DNA of 64,000 nt from positions 504,469-568,468 of the forward strand of contig JAQFVV010000253.1 of NCBI GenBank assembly GCA_028023455.1, read 5' to 3'. The notes under the pieces are model-generated. The model ran no database searches. It worked only from the letters and a program-made list of their open reading frames with translations, and was not told the origin of the DNA. Source of the stretch: Epiperipatus broadwayi (lineage: Eukaryota > Onychophora > Udeonychophora > Euonychophora > Peripatidae). Numbering within the stretch: position 1 is the stretch's first letter; each line of letters starts with the position of its first letter. The position numbers were made by a program, and so were the translations under genes. This document shows positions 27,857 through 40,669 of this stretch, one piece after another.

Positions 27857-28040
27857 CCGACAGACAGGCAGATAGATAGATAGATAATTTCTTTTAAAAA
27901 TGTATTATTTTGAAAAGTGGATTTCCTATATTTAATCACAAATTCTATTTTTATAAATAATATAACCATAAAAGCGATGGAAAAAAAAATCGTTTATTTA
28001 ATCTAAATCACATTTAAATGCGATATATTTTTAAATTTAC
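26845..28040. other. Intronic DNA with a tetranucleotide microsatellite
   Basis: AT-rich except for the GATG/GATA tract described separately. The missing M13 exon was looked for here on the minus strand and not found. A direct repeat of ATCTTTTCTTGAATCTTATTGGCTGTT occurs at about 27028 and 27100. Confidence 0.45.
27725..27890. repeat. (GATG)n-(GATA)n-(GACA)n tetranucleotide microsatellite
   Basis: Runs of GATG pass into GATA with interspersed GACA/GACC variants over about 165 bp. The long Ile/Tyr/Leu/Ser/His frame on the minus strand is its translation. Confidence 0.95.
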
Positions 28041-28202
28041 CTCTTATTTTTATTTCTAAATTGTCCATAGCTACGCTGTAGGTTTCATAAGATCCTTTAT
28101 CTTCAGGAATTTGTGTCTTTTTTAAAAAATTTCCACAAGCATATTGATAAAAGTCTACACAAGGATCAGCAGACGTATTCATTGCAGAATAAATAAGTTC
28201 AG
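28041..28202 (-). CDS. Exon of the same M13 metallopeptidase (DPCxDFYQYACG motif)
   Basis: A 162-nt minus-strand exon with a TTTTAG acceptor and a GAG/GTAAAT donor, phase 1 at both ends. It encodes about 54 residues containing SADPCVDFYQYACGNFL, the hallmark N-terminal motif of neprilysin, ECE and Kell family proteins (usually DPCxDFYxYACGxW). An amphipathic stretch follows (IPEDKGSYETYSVAMDNLEIKIR) that matches the family's IP...R...FDxLxxxLxxxL region. The continuous reading frame runs past both splice sites into intron, so the open frame at 28003-28230 overstates the exon. The exon follows the 61.9-kb mini-exon after a 33.7-kb intron. Identification of the family is very secure; the exact member cannot be named from this fragment. 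Confidence 0.9.
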
Positions 28203-28259
28203 CTAAAATAAATAAATAATAATAATTCATTTACAATATAGGAACGGAAATTATAAATG

Positions 28260-30985
28260 ATAGATTATTTTGAAAAAAGTATGAAAGAAAAATATCAAAA
28301 TAACATTCTTTGGTTTTTATGATATTTCTTAAATAAGAATTTTCACCCCATAGAATTAAAATTGTAGAATCTATTTTAATAAATATATCTCCCTTTCATG
28401 TTAGTACATTAACCAGATGAAAAATTAACCCTTAAAAACTCATTTAGGGGAATACCATAAACCGCATTTGTTGCATGTTTCTAAATATAATATCAATCTG
28501 TGAATGATTCTCATATTGTGCACATATAAAGATTATTAGTTCAGCAATATTATTATATGTTTCCATCATTATATATTTAATAACTGTATTTGTTTAGAAG
28601 ATTATTAAAATTGTAAAATTTACGTCTTTAGCATACATATATTTAATAATTAATAATACAGCGATTTTATAGATATATGTAAAATTGTTGAAGAAATTAT
28701 TTTTTACACGTGCTAACAAATTGACACGCCATCTAATGTTTGGGATGGTAAATATAATTAGAGAAGACTAAATATATTGGTATATTTTTAAACTAAAATG
28801 AAATTGGAATTAAAATTGTAGATGCATTTGATCGATTTATTTTCCCAAAAATTCAATAAATATCAAGCTAAAGCAATTAAATGGGTTAGACTGGGTAAAT
28901 ATTGATAATCACCTCTTTAAGTAGATATTGTTAATGCCTAAGTCCCTCTTCAATTATATATATATATCGAAAAAGTTAAATCCTTAAGCATCTCTCTTGC
29001 GGTCAGCTTTCACATAATGTGATGATAATGGCTTTCTGCAACTATTGATAATACCACATATTTACTACCTATAATTTAGATGATAGAGCGTAATCATCAC
29101 ATAATAAATCTACTTCATTCCAACTAATAGTTATTGTAAGACTATCTGTATAAGATTGTAATTATTCACCATCCATCAACTTAAAAATCAAAGCTTAATA
29201 TCTGATTATTACACACATTCAAATAGATAGTAATTTTGAGATCAAAAAAATATAAAAGCTTTAAACATTAAAAAAAAATATTGAAATAGATGTTTGAACA
29301 CAATGTATAATAAGTATTTTATAAATCAAATCTTTAATAACTCTGTTGATAACAGGTTAATATTCACATCAATTCCAGAATGATAACGCTAAGATGTGCA
29401 TTCGTTTGCATTCCCTATTTTTTTTACATGTAACAGCCTAAATCATGTATCAGCCCAAATCATACATGAAACTTTTTAATTCTGCAAAAGAAAAGTCTCT
29501 AATGGCATTGGTTTTTGCATGGTATATAAATAAATAGTAAAATTAATTATTCTGGGACACAAATCAAATTTTCTTCTCTTTTAAAATTTATAAAGTAAGC
29601 TCATGTAAACTCATATTACGGGAGAAGAAAAATAAAATATTACATTTCAAAGAGTATAAAACATTAAATAGTAAACAACTTAATACATAATAGAATAAAT
29701 AAAATATCAATTTCAAATATATTTGAAATAAGCAATAAAAAAAGGAACTTTATTAATAAAGACATAAGTGTAAATGTTTTTACCTAGCTTGAAATCTAAA
29801 TTAAACTTCAGAAATTGGCTATTAACTTTTAAATTTTATAGGTTTGTTCAAACTCTTTATATGCAGTCCAAGAAATATTCAAATTTTTTCTTATTTATTT
29901 TTAAATGAGCTGAGGTTTACATTGACATTTTGTTTTAAGTTAATATTATTTCTCTCGACAACAAATACAATTTTATCACACATTCACCATTTTATGTGAT
30001 TTTCCAGAGATTCATTATACAGAGACAACACATTGAGAGGCCCACAATTCCCTACAATAGGTGGACCTAAATACACAGAATAGTGACTATATCAACATAA
30101 AAAACCATTTTTATGCAGCTACATACAGTGCAATTTCACCTTCTAAGAGAATAGTTTTGCTTGACGCAACTACTAAACTTCTAGTTAGAACTTTTCTTAC
30201 CATTAAACTTATTTGTGAAACCAATACTTTTTCAAACTTATTTGTAAAAACAATACTTTTTTAATTTATGACATAACTAACACTAAATACCAAAATCGTC
30301 GTTTTATAATTCCACATTATTTTTATTTATTTATAAATTTTATCAATTGATTATGTTCATGTTTTTTTTCTATTTATTAGTAATATAACGTATTATCTAC
30401 TTCATAAAGATGAATATTTAACTAACCAAATTTCTAAACAATTTTAAAAAATATTAATAATAATTGAAATTTTTACATCAAAACTATTTTTTTAATATGA
30501 TAATATTTTTTTTATTTTTGAGAATTATTTTTTCATGAAAATCAATAAAAATTTTGAATATTATTTCGCTCACAAAAACTAATTTAATATCGGAAATATA
30601 TTTTATATTTCTAATATTAATTTTCAATAGTCACATTTATAATTTATTAATAAATAGCAATTATCTGATCTAGATAATATTTTATCATTTATTAGAGCTT
30701 TTATTTATCTTTTATATCACATATTTGAGATCAATAAGACAATCGCATATTCATTCACTAAATAAACAAATAAAATACTCTTAAATGTTTCCACTTCATG
30801 ATTTTTATTTAATTAGAAATTACAACTGTTTTTCACTTTCATGTAGGTAATTCTTATTAAAGATTTTGTAGATTTGCAATAAAAAAAATGCTTATTTTTT
30901 ATCTAACCGATTGAAATTTAATAATTGACTGTAGGTAGGGGTGAACGGACATGTCCATTCAAACACATAGCCATTTGCTTATCTT
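28260..30985. other. Intronic DNA, nothing recognised
   Basis: Start of the giant intron (minus-strand sense: its 3' end). AT-rich, with no element signature that I can support. Confidence 0.45.
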
Positions 30986-30989
30986 ATAT

Positions 30990-31665
30990 ATATATATAAT
31001 AGTTAAATACAAGTCCAGTATATATATTTTAAGCTAGATGTAATCAGAGAGGATTTGAACCCAGACTTTCAAACTAACTTTAGGCATGCACTCCAACTTA
31101 TACAATCAATGGACACTACCACATACGTGTGAAAAAGATAAATGATATCCAATATACATATTTCATGCTGAACTAGCACTAATCAGTTGGTTCTGATCAT
31201 TACACATACATGTAATAAGTGTTCGGTTTATATTAAGATAGAAAATCTTCAAACTTTAATTGAAAGGTTTCAATACTTTCCACTCTACAACTCTTCTGTC
31301 ATCCATATCATTGAAAGTCTGATAATGACATGTTCAAATCCCTTGTTTACCAATTTTTTGTCATACCTATGTTGACAATAAGCCACTCTGACTCCTCATA
31401 TGTAGGATCCTAAGCCCATTTAAATACTTAGAAGAGGGTATAGGCTGAATAAGCAATACTTAAATACAAGTATGATATATATATATTTAAGAAAACTGAG
31501 CACATTATATAATGTGTGTGTGTCTGAAAGAGGATGATCGGGACTACTGGTAACTGCATGTATGTGGTAATGTGCATTAGTTGTATAAGATGAAGTGAAT
31601 CACTGAAGATAACTTCAAAGTCTGAGTTCAAATTCCCTCTGATTATATATATATATAATTAAAAT
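30990..31665. mobile_element. Inverted-array element, family 3, copy a (tRNA-like tips)
   Basis: The left arm at about 31035-31130 (AATCAGAGAGGATTTGAACCCAGAC..) is mirrored at about 31555-31650 (..GTCTGAGTTCAAATTCCCTCTGATTA). Between them is the long unit shared with the 60.8-61.7 kb element (GTGAAAAAGATAAATGATATCCAATATA, CATATTTCATGC, ATCAGTTGG, GTTCGGTTTATATTA). Read from the left tip outward on the minus strand, the arm ends in GGGTTCAAATCCTCTCTG, a good Pol III B box, which points to a tRNA-derived origin. TA tracts sit at both outer ends. Confidence 0.6.
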
Positions 31666-34600
31666 TAAACTAATTTCCTCACCCTGAGTTATTTGATGTC
31701 AAAAGCAATAAAACTGAGACTGTTATCTACGAACAACAGTATCAATTAGGCTTTCCACATGTTATTAAGTCAATAAGTCTTTTTTTTTTAAATGATTTGT
31801 TACATTTTTATTTACCATTGTCAAACTCACTCCTCTCACAACTTTGACATCATCCACCTCAGATAACTACAATAATGATTATTACTAATCATTTTCTGAA
31901 CTAGAGATTATTTCTAGCACAGATTAATATAGCTGGTTTTTTAATTTTAAACATCCACACACATGGAGTTTATTACCTTTCTCTTTCCCATGTGTAATAT
32001 ATTTATAGATATATATATTAAATAACCTCCATATTTCCCTATTCTTTTAAAATTTATATAAATAAAGATACAATAAAAGACAAATGACTTATCTTCATTT
32101 ATATAAATTTAAAAAGAATGGGGAAGTATGGAAGTTGTTTAATATATATCTATAAATGATTTGTTTATAAACTATGTTTCTAGTAGTTATACAGTTAGAA
32201 AATCTAACAAGTGATACTAATCTAGATAAATTTCATATCACACTCAGAACTTAACAAAGCCTCATTCTATACAGAAAACATTTCATGTTGAGAAAGTGTA
32301 ATATTAAATATAAAATTTGTTATTCCTATAAGAACTGCAAAAATAAATGTAAATGAATTCATTTTACATTTGCAAGGCAAATTTTCCAATTGAGAAAAGT
32401 GTGTTTATATAACGATTATATGAAAAAATTATTGTTCCTATGAGTAGATATTATTGAAAGTACAATATAGATACATATTGTTTTAGTAGCTTCCTATATG
32501 TGTATATCAAAATGGTTGGTGAGAAAGAGAGAGCGCAATGAATTTATCAACGATGGAACAAAAATGTTGTTTCACGTTCGATTGAGATCCAAAAAGGATT
32601 CACTTATCCATCAGCTACTATCTCTTGCAGAAATCATTTACAGAGCATTAACCTTGGTTCACAAAAATAATTAACAAAGCTTTGAACATGAATAAGTTAA
32701 ACCTTCAAATATTTTAAATAATCTACAGAAATATATCATCTCATGAATGTTTTAATAAAAAGTTGTATAAAAATACAAATTCATTTCTTATTTAAAAATT
32801 TTAATAATCCTAACAACGCAAAATATAGAGCCCTACAGATATTATTTAGGAAAAGATTAAAATGAAAACCAATACTAAGTTTGAACCTAATCCAATTATC
32901 TTGCTACCACGCACACAAATTAATACAACATAACTAAATTATAATGACTAAAAAAGCAAGGATATCAAATACTAAAATTAACATCTTTTTGATACTTAAA
33001 ATAAATATTTAATGAAATTTCAATATCATTTTTATAATAAGTAAAAAAATGTATATACAAACTACTTGTAATTAATCATTTTCAAAAACAAAGAAAAATA
33101 ATAATAAAACTTGCACAATGACGTTGATCAAAAGAATCATAAAAGACAAAGTCCTAGAATGTTATATATTAAATTTCTAAAATGGTTTCATCTGATACGA
33201 TTTTGGTATTAGAAGTGTGATTAATTAACTGGGAATGAGTTTACGTCTTCTGAGACAAAATCATAAAAATAAAGCATATCAATTGTTTCACATTAATGTT
33301 TATTAAAAGGCATTAAATGTTGATACATCTTCTTACTTTTCAAGTTCAAGATTTATTGTTCGTTTAAAAACTTTCAAATAGCTTTCCGAATAGGAATTAA
33401 AATTTATGTGCAAGCACGAATGTATGCACAAACATATATTTGCATATTTCAATATAACAATAATAATAATGGTGATAAATGATAATATAGTAAAGTTATA
33501 TAACTATTTTCATAATTTTATATTTCCTATAATCACAGTCCATACAAGTAAAAGCATTTCTATTAAACAATAAGCAGGATTTTAGCCCCTGTTGCAACAA
33601 TCAACAGCATAAAAGAAAATCCATATACAAACAATTCATTCTGACTAGTTCAAATAGACATTATCTCAAATAAATGTTTTTTCAGATCTTACTAAGAAAT
33701 TGTGAAGCAGTAATGGTGTAATAAGCTTTTAAAATAATAATAGTTGTCGTAATATTAGTAATAAATAATCACAATAATATACTAAAAAGTATTACACATC
33801 TCTGTAAACAACAAAGTAAGCAACTCTAATACAAATATATGAATAATTATAAACATTTATACTACAAGAAATACTTTTATAGAGAGGTTTCTAACATCCA
33901 TACTTTTGATTACAATGCCCCACAAAAACAAAACTAATAACACAATAAATATAAACAGAATAGAATAATTTTAGTAATTTACATTTCATCAAATACTTAC
34001 ATGTGATTGTAAAGATTCAATTTGTACTTATTCTGAAGTTTGACAATTAATTGACACCAATAATAATGATTAATAAATGTCATAAAATCATTTTATTTCC
34101 TTATTTTGCTATATTATTTCATATAAGTACAATTATATTCCTTAGTTTGAAACTTTATTGCAAAAATTTATATATAATGTGATGTTTCCACTGTCAGTAT
34201 CCTTGTGATTATTTTTAAAAGAAAACTAATCACTAGTAAGTCTGAGCAAAAATTCAAGAATTAAAACATCAGATTATATATTAAAGTTTGCAATAAAGTT
34301 TTTTACAGTAAATAACATATAATTGTATTTATATAAAATAATTTAATATTTGTAAAACATTATTTTAATTAAAAAGATTAAATTTATTACGCATTGATGT
34401 TTTAATTTCATATTTTCATACATAAAATAGTTAATTTTTATTAATTTTAAGTAATTAGTCTTCTTGAATTTTAAGTTGATAATACCTTAATAAAAAATTA
34501 ATAATAAAAATTATAGCAGTTGTCTATCTATTGCTAATATCAAAAACTTATGAGTAATAATTTCCTCCTTTTCTAGAAATTTAAATTATTCTTAACAAAC

Positions 34601-35779
34601 ATTACAGTAATAATAATAAAAAAATACGCTATAATACATTGAATAATATTTGAGCGTCTTATACTCTTTTTGCATACCAAAACTCATGGGCACCTTAATA
34701 GAATAATAACATAACATTTTAATTATTTTAGATATGTAAAATACTAATATGTCTTTCCCATGGAAGAGTTTTAATATTAGTAACTACAAATATATATATA
34801 TATATATAAACTTCAGGATATATGAAATAGTTCTTAAATTTTTTAATGACTTTTCAATAACATAGCCAAACTGCAAACCCCACTTTTAGGATGATAAATA
34901 ATTTGGAGAAGTATATTTTAAACACAGTTCCAAAGTTAATAATAATTTATGCCACTAATTTCGGGAATGTCAATATATTAATAAGGTAAAGAATTAGAAA
35001 TTCCATAGATAAGTGAAAGATTCATGGAAGAAAATAATTTCTAAATGTAAACTATCAATATATTAAGTACTGAAAGCCATTTCAATAATTCCACTAATAA
35101 TGGTATTATTTTTTATTTAATAGAGGTAATTATGAATAATTAACAAATAAGCAAAATTTTAGACATTGGTAGTAAAGCAAATAATTAATTCTTTCAAAAA
35201 AAAATAGAGAGTGATAAAAAATGAATTGTTTAAGCAAACATGAACTTAGAATATTTAAGACAAAGTAAATTAGTTGAAAGTAATAAAGATCTGTGACTTT
35301 ATTTCTAACTTATAACTTTAATATTCATCAAAATTATGGAGTTTTACTGTATGTACATGTAGCAGAATATAATAAACCTATAATATATAGCACTGTCTAT
35401 AAAAAAGACATATATCTTGACTATAACATTAATAATTATAAAATGGATCTCAAAGAGTAATGAATATGTTTACAACTTAATAATACATATGTCAATAGTT
35501 TTACTTCAATGTTAGTTTAACTTCCATCCAAGGCAATTATTCATATAAATCATGAAGGATATCTAAAATAAAGGTTGGTGATTTTCAGTACAGATAAACT
35601 TAACACTAGAATACTTACTTGACAAATGAATATTTAATTTCAACATTTTCCTATGGATGACGTATTTAAGATATAATACAAAAAATATATAAATGCAGCA
35701 TCTTTCATACTCAGTAATTCATAAATTGAATAACGAAATCATCAGCATTATCATGAACCATTATTAATCCACTGCAGAA
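31666..35779. other. Intronic DNA, only a small MITE recognised
   Basis: AT-rich. Apart from the stem-loop at 32.0 kb and short TA runs (34794-34808) I see no supported feature. Confidence 0.4.
32001..32158. mobile_element. Short stem-loop MITE-like element
   Basis: About 158 bp. ATTTATAGATATATATATTAA...CCTCCATATTTCCC at the left is mirrored by GGGGAAGTATGGAAG...TTAATATATATCTATAAAT at the right, with further pairing TTTTAAAATTTATATAAAT/ATTTATATAAATTTAAAAA. No coding capacity. Confidence 0.7.
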
Positions 35780-36262
35780 TGAAGGTCTCTCCAAGTTCAA
35801 TCTATCTTCTCCGATCTTTAGCTTCTCTTCTCTACATCATCCCTGCACACCTTATTTCATCCACCATCTTACATGTGATCTTTCTCTGGGTCTTTTACAA
35901 TCCTTGGAATCCATTTTAAGATTTCAATTGACCATCTATTATCATCTCTTCTAGAAATATGTTCAGCCAACTCCACTTCAGTCATTATTTTTTTCAATGA
36001 GGTCAGTAACACCTGTTTGTTTTCTCACCCATATATTACATTTTCAATCTCTTCTTGTTACTCCCAACATGCATCTCTTTATACTTTCTTTGTGTGGTCT
36101 GAAGTCTTTGCATTGCTTTTCTATTACGTGTCCATGTCTCAGATCCATAAACAAGAACTGGTAAAACACATTTATTAAAAACCTTTCTTTTCAAACACAT
36201 AGGCATATTTTCTTTTAGTATAGGCTGATATAAATGTGAATTTTTAATATATGAACGTTTCA
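35780..36262 (-). pseudogene. RTE-like LINE reverse-transcriptase relic
   Basis: The minus-strand frame includes LKRKVFNKCVLPVLVYGSETW followed by a basic stretch with LQTTQRKYKEMHV. This is the familiar post-RT thumb segment of RTE/BovB-type non-LTR elements (KRKVFNQCVLPVLTYGAETW...). Downstream on the minus strand the region to about 35780 is broken by stops but keeps matching fragments (R.DDN.W..E., KTQRKI..KM). No endonuclease or catalytic YxDD remains. Long dead. Confidence 0.7.
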
Positions 36263-36379
36263 CTTAAAAAATAAAATTACTGGTAACTATTAAAATATTA
36301 AATAAAAATAAGGTACTTCATTACTTGATAATGTATATAAAAACTTCTTCAACAATATAGGACATCAAAAAACAAATGT

Positions 36380-36960
36380 TATAGTCATAAAGATTTGTCT
36401 TGAAAATTCAAATGTTTGTAGTTACATTTATTAAAGTGACGTTCTATTTGGTATTTTGAGTTAGTAAAACAAGGCACGACCTTAATCCTCTGAATAATTA
36501 AAAGTAATTTCAGATCTTTTACACTTTACATAAGATTTCACTCTTTGACTTATAACAATGTCAATAACATTAAACTTAAATATCAACAAAGTTAAACGAA
36601 TAGATAGTATCATTCTATTATTTTCATTGTTTATTGTTAATTGACTTGTTGATTATACATAGCTCACTAAAAATGCAGTTACTTTTATTTGGTATTTAGG
36701 GGATATTAAAATTAGGACACTTCTCTTTTGATAGATTTAAAAAAATAATTTCAGATTACTTACACTATATATAAATCAAACGAGTCTATAGATTTCATTC
36801 TGATTTATAATAACAACCATGAACTAAGCTTAAAATACCAATAGAGGTAAAAGAATAGACAGTATCCTATTCTTTCTACATATTATTGATGTCTTATTAT
36901 TGGTTGTTCATAACTACTTAGGTGTGGCAGTCACTTTCATTTCAATTTTACTTATATACA
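36380..36960. repeat. Diverged tandem duplication, ~240-bp unit
   Basis: The ordered blocks AATAATTTCAGAT / AGTAATTTCAGAT, TACACT(T)TA, ATAGATTTCA-type, TTATAATAACAA, AATAGA(T/C)AGTATC and TATTTGGTATT recur at about 240-bp spacing (first set ~36425-36700, second ~36715-36960). Old and degenerate. Confidence 0.5.
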
Positions 36961-37968
36961 GAGAATCAGACATGGATAAACATATGGGATGTTGGATAAT
37001 TGTGAAATGGTGGAGTTGAGATCAAATATGCACTGATAAAAGACAAAACTTTAAAATATCCATATAATGCAATGCTTAATCCTCCTTCCACAAGATGTTA
37101 AATGTGAAAAGAAAGCAATTACTAACTGGTGTGTGAGTGATGTAATGAAAATTATTGAACCATCAAGACTGGATGTAAAGATTCAGCTTTGAAAACCTCT
37201 AGCTCACCCGAAGATTCAAGATTGTTCACAAAATGCATGAATATTGAGAGAGGGAGTTGTTTCAATATACTGCACTCATGGATTCTTGTATTATGGTGAA
37301 GTTGAAATGAAGGGTACACTGCAAAAAATGAAAATTACTCTTAATTCCATGAAGAGTTTAAAAAATAAAAACTATTACCTATCTAACAAGAGAATGATAT
37401 AGTAAATTATGTAATTGTCTACATGGATATAGAGATTTAGATATTAATGTCACCAACTCACCAGAAAAATGATGGTTATTTAAGAAATGCTTGCATAATG
37501 AGATAGGATCATGTCATGTTTGTATTCTTTGATGCTTGCAAAAAGGTGGTCTTGATATTAGGTATGCACTGGTTAAGAATGAAAGAATTGAAGATATTTT
37601 GAATTTGTTTCTTATATATTTTAACCTTATACACTACATCTAAACTAAATCACTCCAATCATTATTTGCACAGTTAAAGTCATTGTAAACATTCCAAAAA
37701 TACCCAAAATATCCTTAAATTATTTCTGCTATCTAACAAGAGCTAAGTGATTCATATATGGAAGAATTCAAAATATTTGTAAGTACCTTTTATTTTTAAG
37801 AATTCAACATACTTATTAATACATTTTATTTTTAAAAAATTTCAATTGTATGTGCATTTAATACTGTCATGTATAAAATGAAATAAAATATGTGATGTGT
37901 CATAATCACACAGTGCCTTCAAATAATGTAACAGTCGGAATTCCTTTTTTATCGCGATAGGATTGATC
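36961..37968. other. No gene; degenerate internal repeats
   Basis: The motif GGTG(G/A)..TTGA.AT.A.GTATGCACTG recurs near 37010, 37300 and 37550. This suggests further decayed repeat units of unknown origin. Confidence 0.4.
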
Positions 37969-38465
37969 TTTCATTGCCGTTAACAATTTATATATCAATT
38001 CATTAGGGTTCAATGTTGTTAGCTCTTTATACTATATATATTATGTTATCCTATATTGTAAATGTTACTAGTCACTGACTGGTTTATCTGGCATTGTTAC
38101 TCCAGATTTTTCTCTTGCTTTTAAAATTATTTGACACTTGTAATGTATTTATATTGTAACCCAATTATAATGTAGCCCACTTATATTTGTTTTCCTGTTT
38201 GCTTCATATTTTCTCAAATGATTTACGTATGACTCAGCATTGCGTTATCAGACTTTGTATAATGTAATCGGAATCTTGGTTAGTTCAATAGTCAAATTGT
38301 ATTTAGTGTAAACATTTTCATTCTTTTGATTGTATTTATAATCCTTACCCATTTATTGTTTGTAATGTCTGACCGGTCATATGTGATTAGTCCAATGAGA
38401 TTTAGAATAAGGATTAACTTTATGTATTTTCTTAGAGTGTAAATAAACTTTATCTTTGAAAGTAA
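37969..38465. repeat. Dispersed repeat X, intact copy (possible solo LTR)
   Basis: About 495 bp closely matching, in order and orientation, the two halves at 44650-44991 and 55007-55172 that flank the composite LINE. The shared end is GTAAATAAACTTTATCTTTGAAAGTAA, which includes AATAAA. An LTR would have such a signal near its end, but I see no paired copy, primer-binding site or gag-pol, so the type is unresolved. It contains no open frame of note. Confidence 0.75.
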
Positions 38466-38966
38466 GAACAGACCAATCGGCAATGATATTCACTAATCCG
38501 AATGTTTCCATGAAGGTTGAGGATTTGAAAATAGTCAGCCTTTTTGAAGGTAGGCCTACAGAACAACTGTTAAACCTGAATAATAATAATATGTTTCTCC
38601 ATATACGATCGAAGGAAACTCCTGCTAATCTCAATAGCAGTGATCGTTCTCCAGACCATATTTATTTAAATTAATGATCAACGCAGTGAGGCAAATCTAC
38701 ATTTAGGATTGAAAGTTACTAGAACCAAAGCTGACTCGAGGCAAGCTGTTGTAGTGCAGCTGGAAGAGTTACCGTACCTGCTCACGAGATAGGCTGGCAA
38801 GAACAACTGGAAGCAAATAGAAAACTATAAGGGCACGTCTTCGAGAGTTCACCCTAGAACTGGAAACTACACCCTTCCAACAGTTTCAGATAAAGTGTAC
38901 CTATTTATAAGTAACAATTATAAATCCAGTGTGTGTTTGTTTCTATATATTATATATAAATATATT
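38466..38966. other. Unassigned segment between repeat X and the Penelope-like element
   Basis: Less AT-biased than the surroundings. It holds a 72-codon open frame (38456-38674) without a recognised domain. It could be internal sequence of the element to which repeat X belongs. The last ~40 bp are TA-rich and form the insertion point of the Penelope-like element. Confidence 0.4.
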
Positions 38967-39197
38967 ATGTATATAATTTTAATGCGCAAATACGCGCACA
39001 ACAACCGAGCTTCATCAGGATTAAATAACAATATATTATAAACTCAAAATAATTATAATATCTAAAGAATAATGCCCGAGCGCTTTCAAGAGAACTTAGC
39101 TCTCATAATCATGGGCAACAAAGAATAAGCATAGCATGTTGGTATATGCTAAAATATGCTGATATATGTAAATTAGTTGAAAATAAATGCGTCAGCT

Positions 39198-40563
39198 CTA
39201 AATGATCCATTTCTTAGAGATTTTGTAACACGCATCTTTCCTATTCATAGCCTTATCATCAATAGCAATAAAACATGCTTCTTTAACTTTTCTCTTAATG
39301 TCATTTCTCTCCCTGCAAACTATTCTTGCATTTTTAGGTTCACATGCATGACCAGCTGATTTCTGATGTATTGCAAATATTGAGTTGCAATTTGGGTCTA
39401 CTTGGGCCTTATTGTAAGAATATCTGTGCTGGGATAGTCTTGTAGAAAGAGTTGCTTTCGTTTCCCCATAGTATGATGCCATGCAGTTATTTTCTGGACA
39501 TGAAATATTATATACGGCCTGAGAGGTGTTGTTGGGTGTTATAATGTCTTTGGTGTTATTAATAATTCTATTTGTATTAGGGGGTGTATGAAAGCTTAGT
39601 TGAAATTCTTTATTAAACACTGAGTAAAACTTTCTATGGGTAGTTGCAATATATGGTAACAAAATTCTATTTTTCTGCTGCTTAATAACATTGCTGTTTA
39701 ATTTACTGTAAAATTGTCTAATCTTCCTATCAATTGTGTAATGCTTGAAGCCGAAATCTAATAAATCGTTTCTATATAAGATTAAGTTTGCTCTTTTGTC
39801 CGATTCAAATCTGCAAAGTTGCTCATTCCTATGCAAGAAAGACGCTAAACCAGCTAATTTATGAATAGAAGGCGTGTTTGAAGTAGGTTGAATATTGCCT
39901 CTTTTTTCTATTGGTTTTATAATCATTGTATAATTTAGTCTTTGATCTTCTCTTTGCACATACATATCCAAGTATTTAGTTTTCCCTTCACGATCTTCCA
40001 TTTCTGTGTTTAGCTTCAGCTGCGTACTGTCTTGTATGTCCTGTTTAATTTTATCTATAATTTCTTCAGTAGCAGCGATGAAAAGGTCGTCAACGTATCT
40101 TGTGTATACAATTAACTTAAGTGTTTGTTCGTATTTAGGAATAATACTTTTTTCAAAATAATTAAGTACGATACTTGAGATGATACCGCTCATGGGTAAT
40201 CCCATTGGCCATCCATCGTTCATTTGGTAACATTGATTATTGAATGTTGCCACAATGTTGTTGTTAAGCCATTTTAAGAAATCAATTATGAAAGCTATCT
40301 TTTTTTGATCCACGTCGTTGTTCATAAGCTCTTCTTTTACTATATCAATGGACCTATTTCTATTAATTGATCCGTATAACTCAGTGACATCAAGCACTGC
40401 AATTTTAGTTTCTGGGTTTAGAATTTTGTCCTTAATTCTGGCTACAAATTCAAATGAAGATTTGATAGTATATCTTCCAAATCCAATACTGTCAATCAGC
40501 CAACGATTTATTAATTTAGCTGTGCTAAAATAATGTGCACCCCCAAAATCCAGCATTAAGCGT
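39198..40563 (-). pseudogene. Truncated inverted copy of the Penelope-like RT/endonuclease
   Basis: Open over 452 codons (Met at 40556, stop at about 39198) and, in the translated residues compared, identical to the C-terminal 452 residues of the complete copy. It lacks the N-terminal region including DKG. It keeps RT motifs A to C (YVDD) and the GIY-YIG domain. Near identity to its partner means both arose in one insertion or the arms are homogenised. It is not an independent gene. Confidence 0.9.
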
Positions 40564-40669
40564 GAAAAGATGCAGCGAATTTAATATTGATTTTTGAATT
40601 TAAAAATGGGGAGGGGGGGAGAAAAGGAAAATAGAAGGAAGAGTAAGGAAAAATGGAAATAAAATCGTA

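Noticed and set aside
27694-27969. 91-codon repetitive open frame
   Set aside because: Translation of the GATG/GATA microsatellite.
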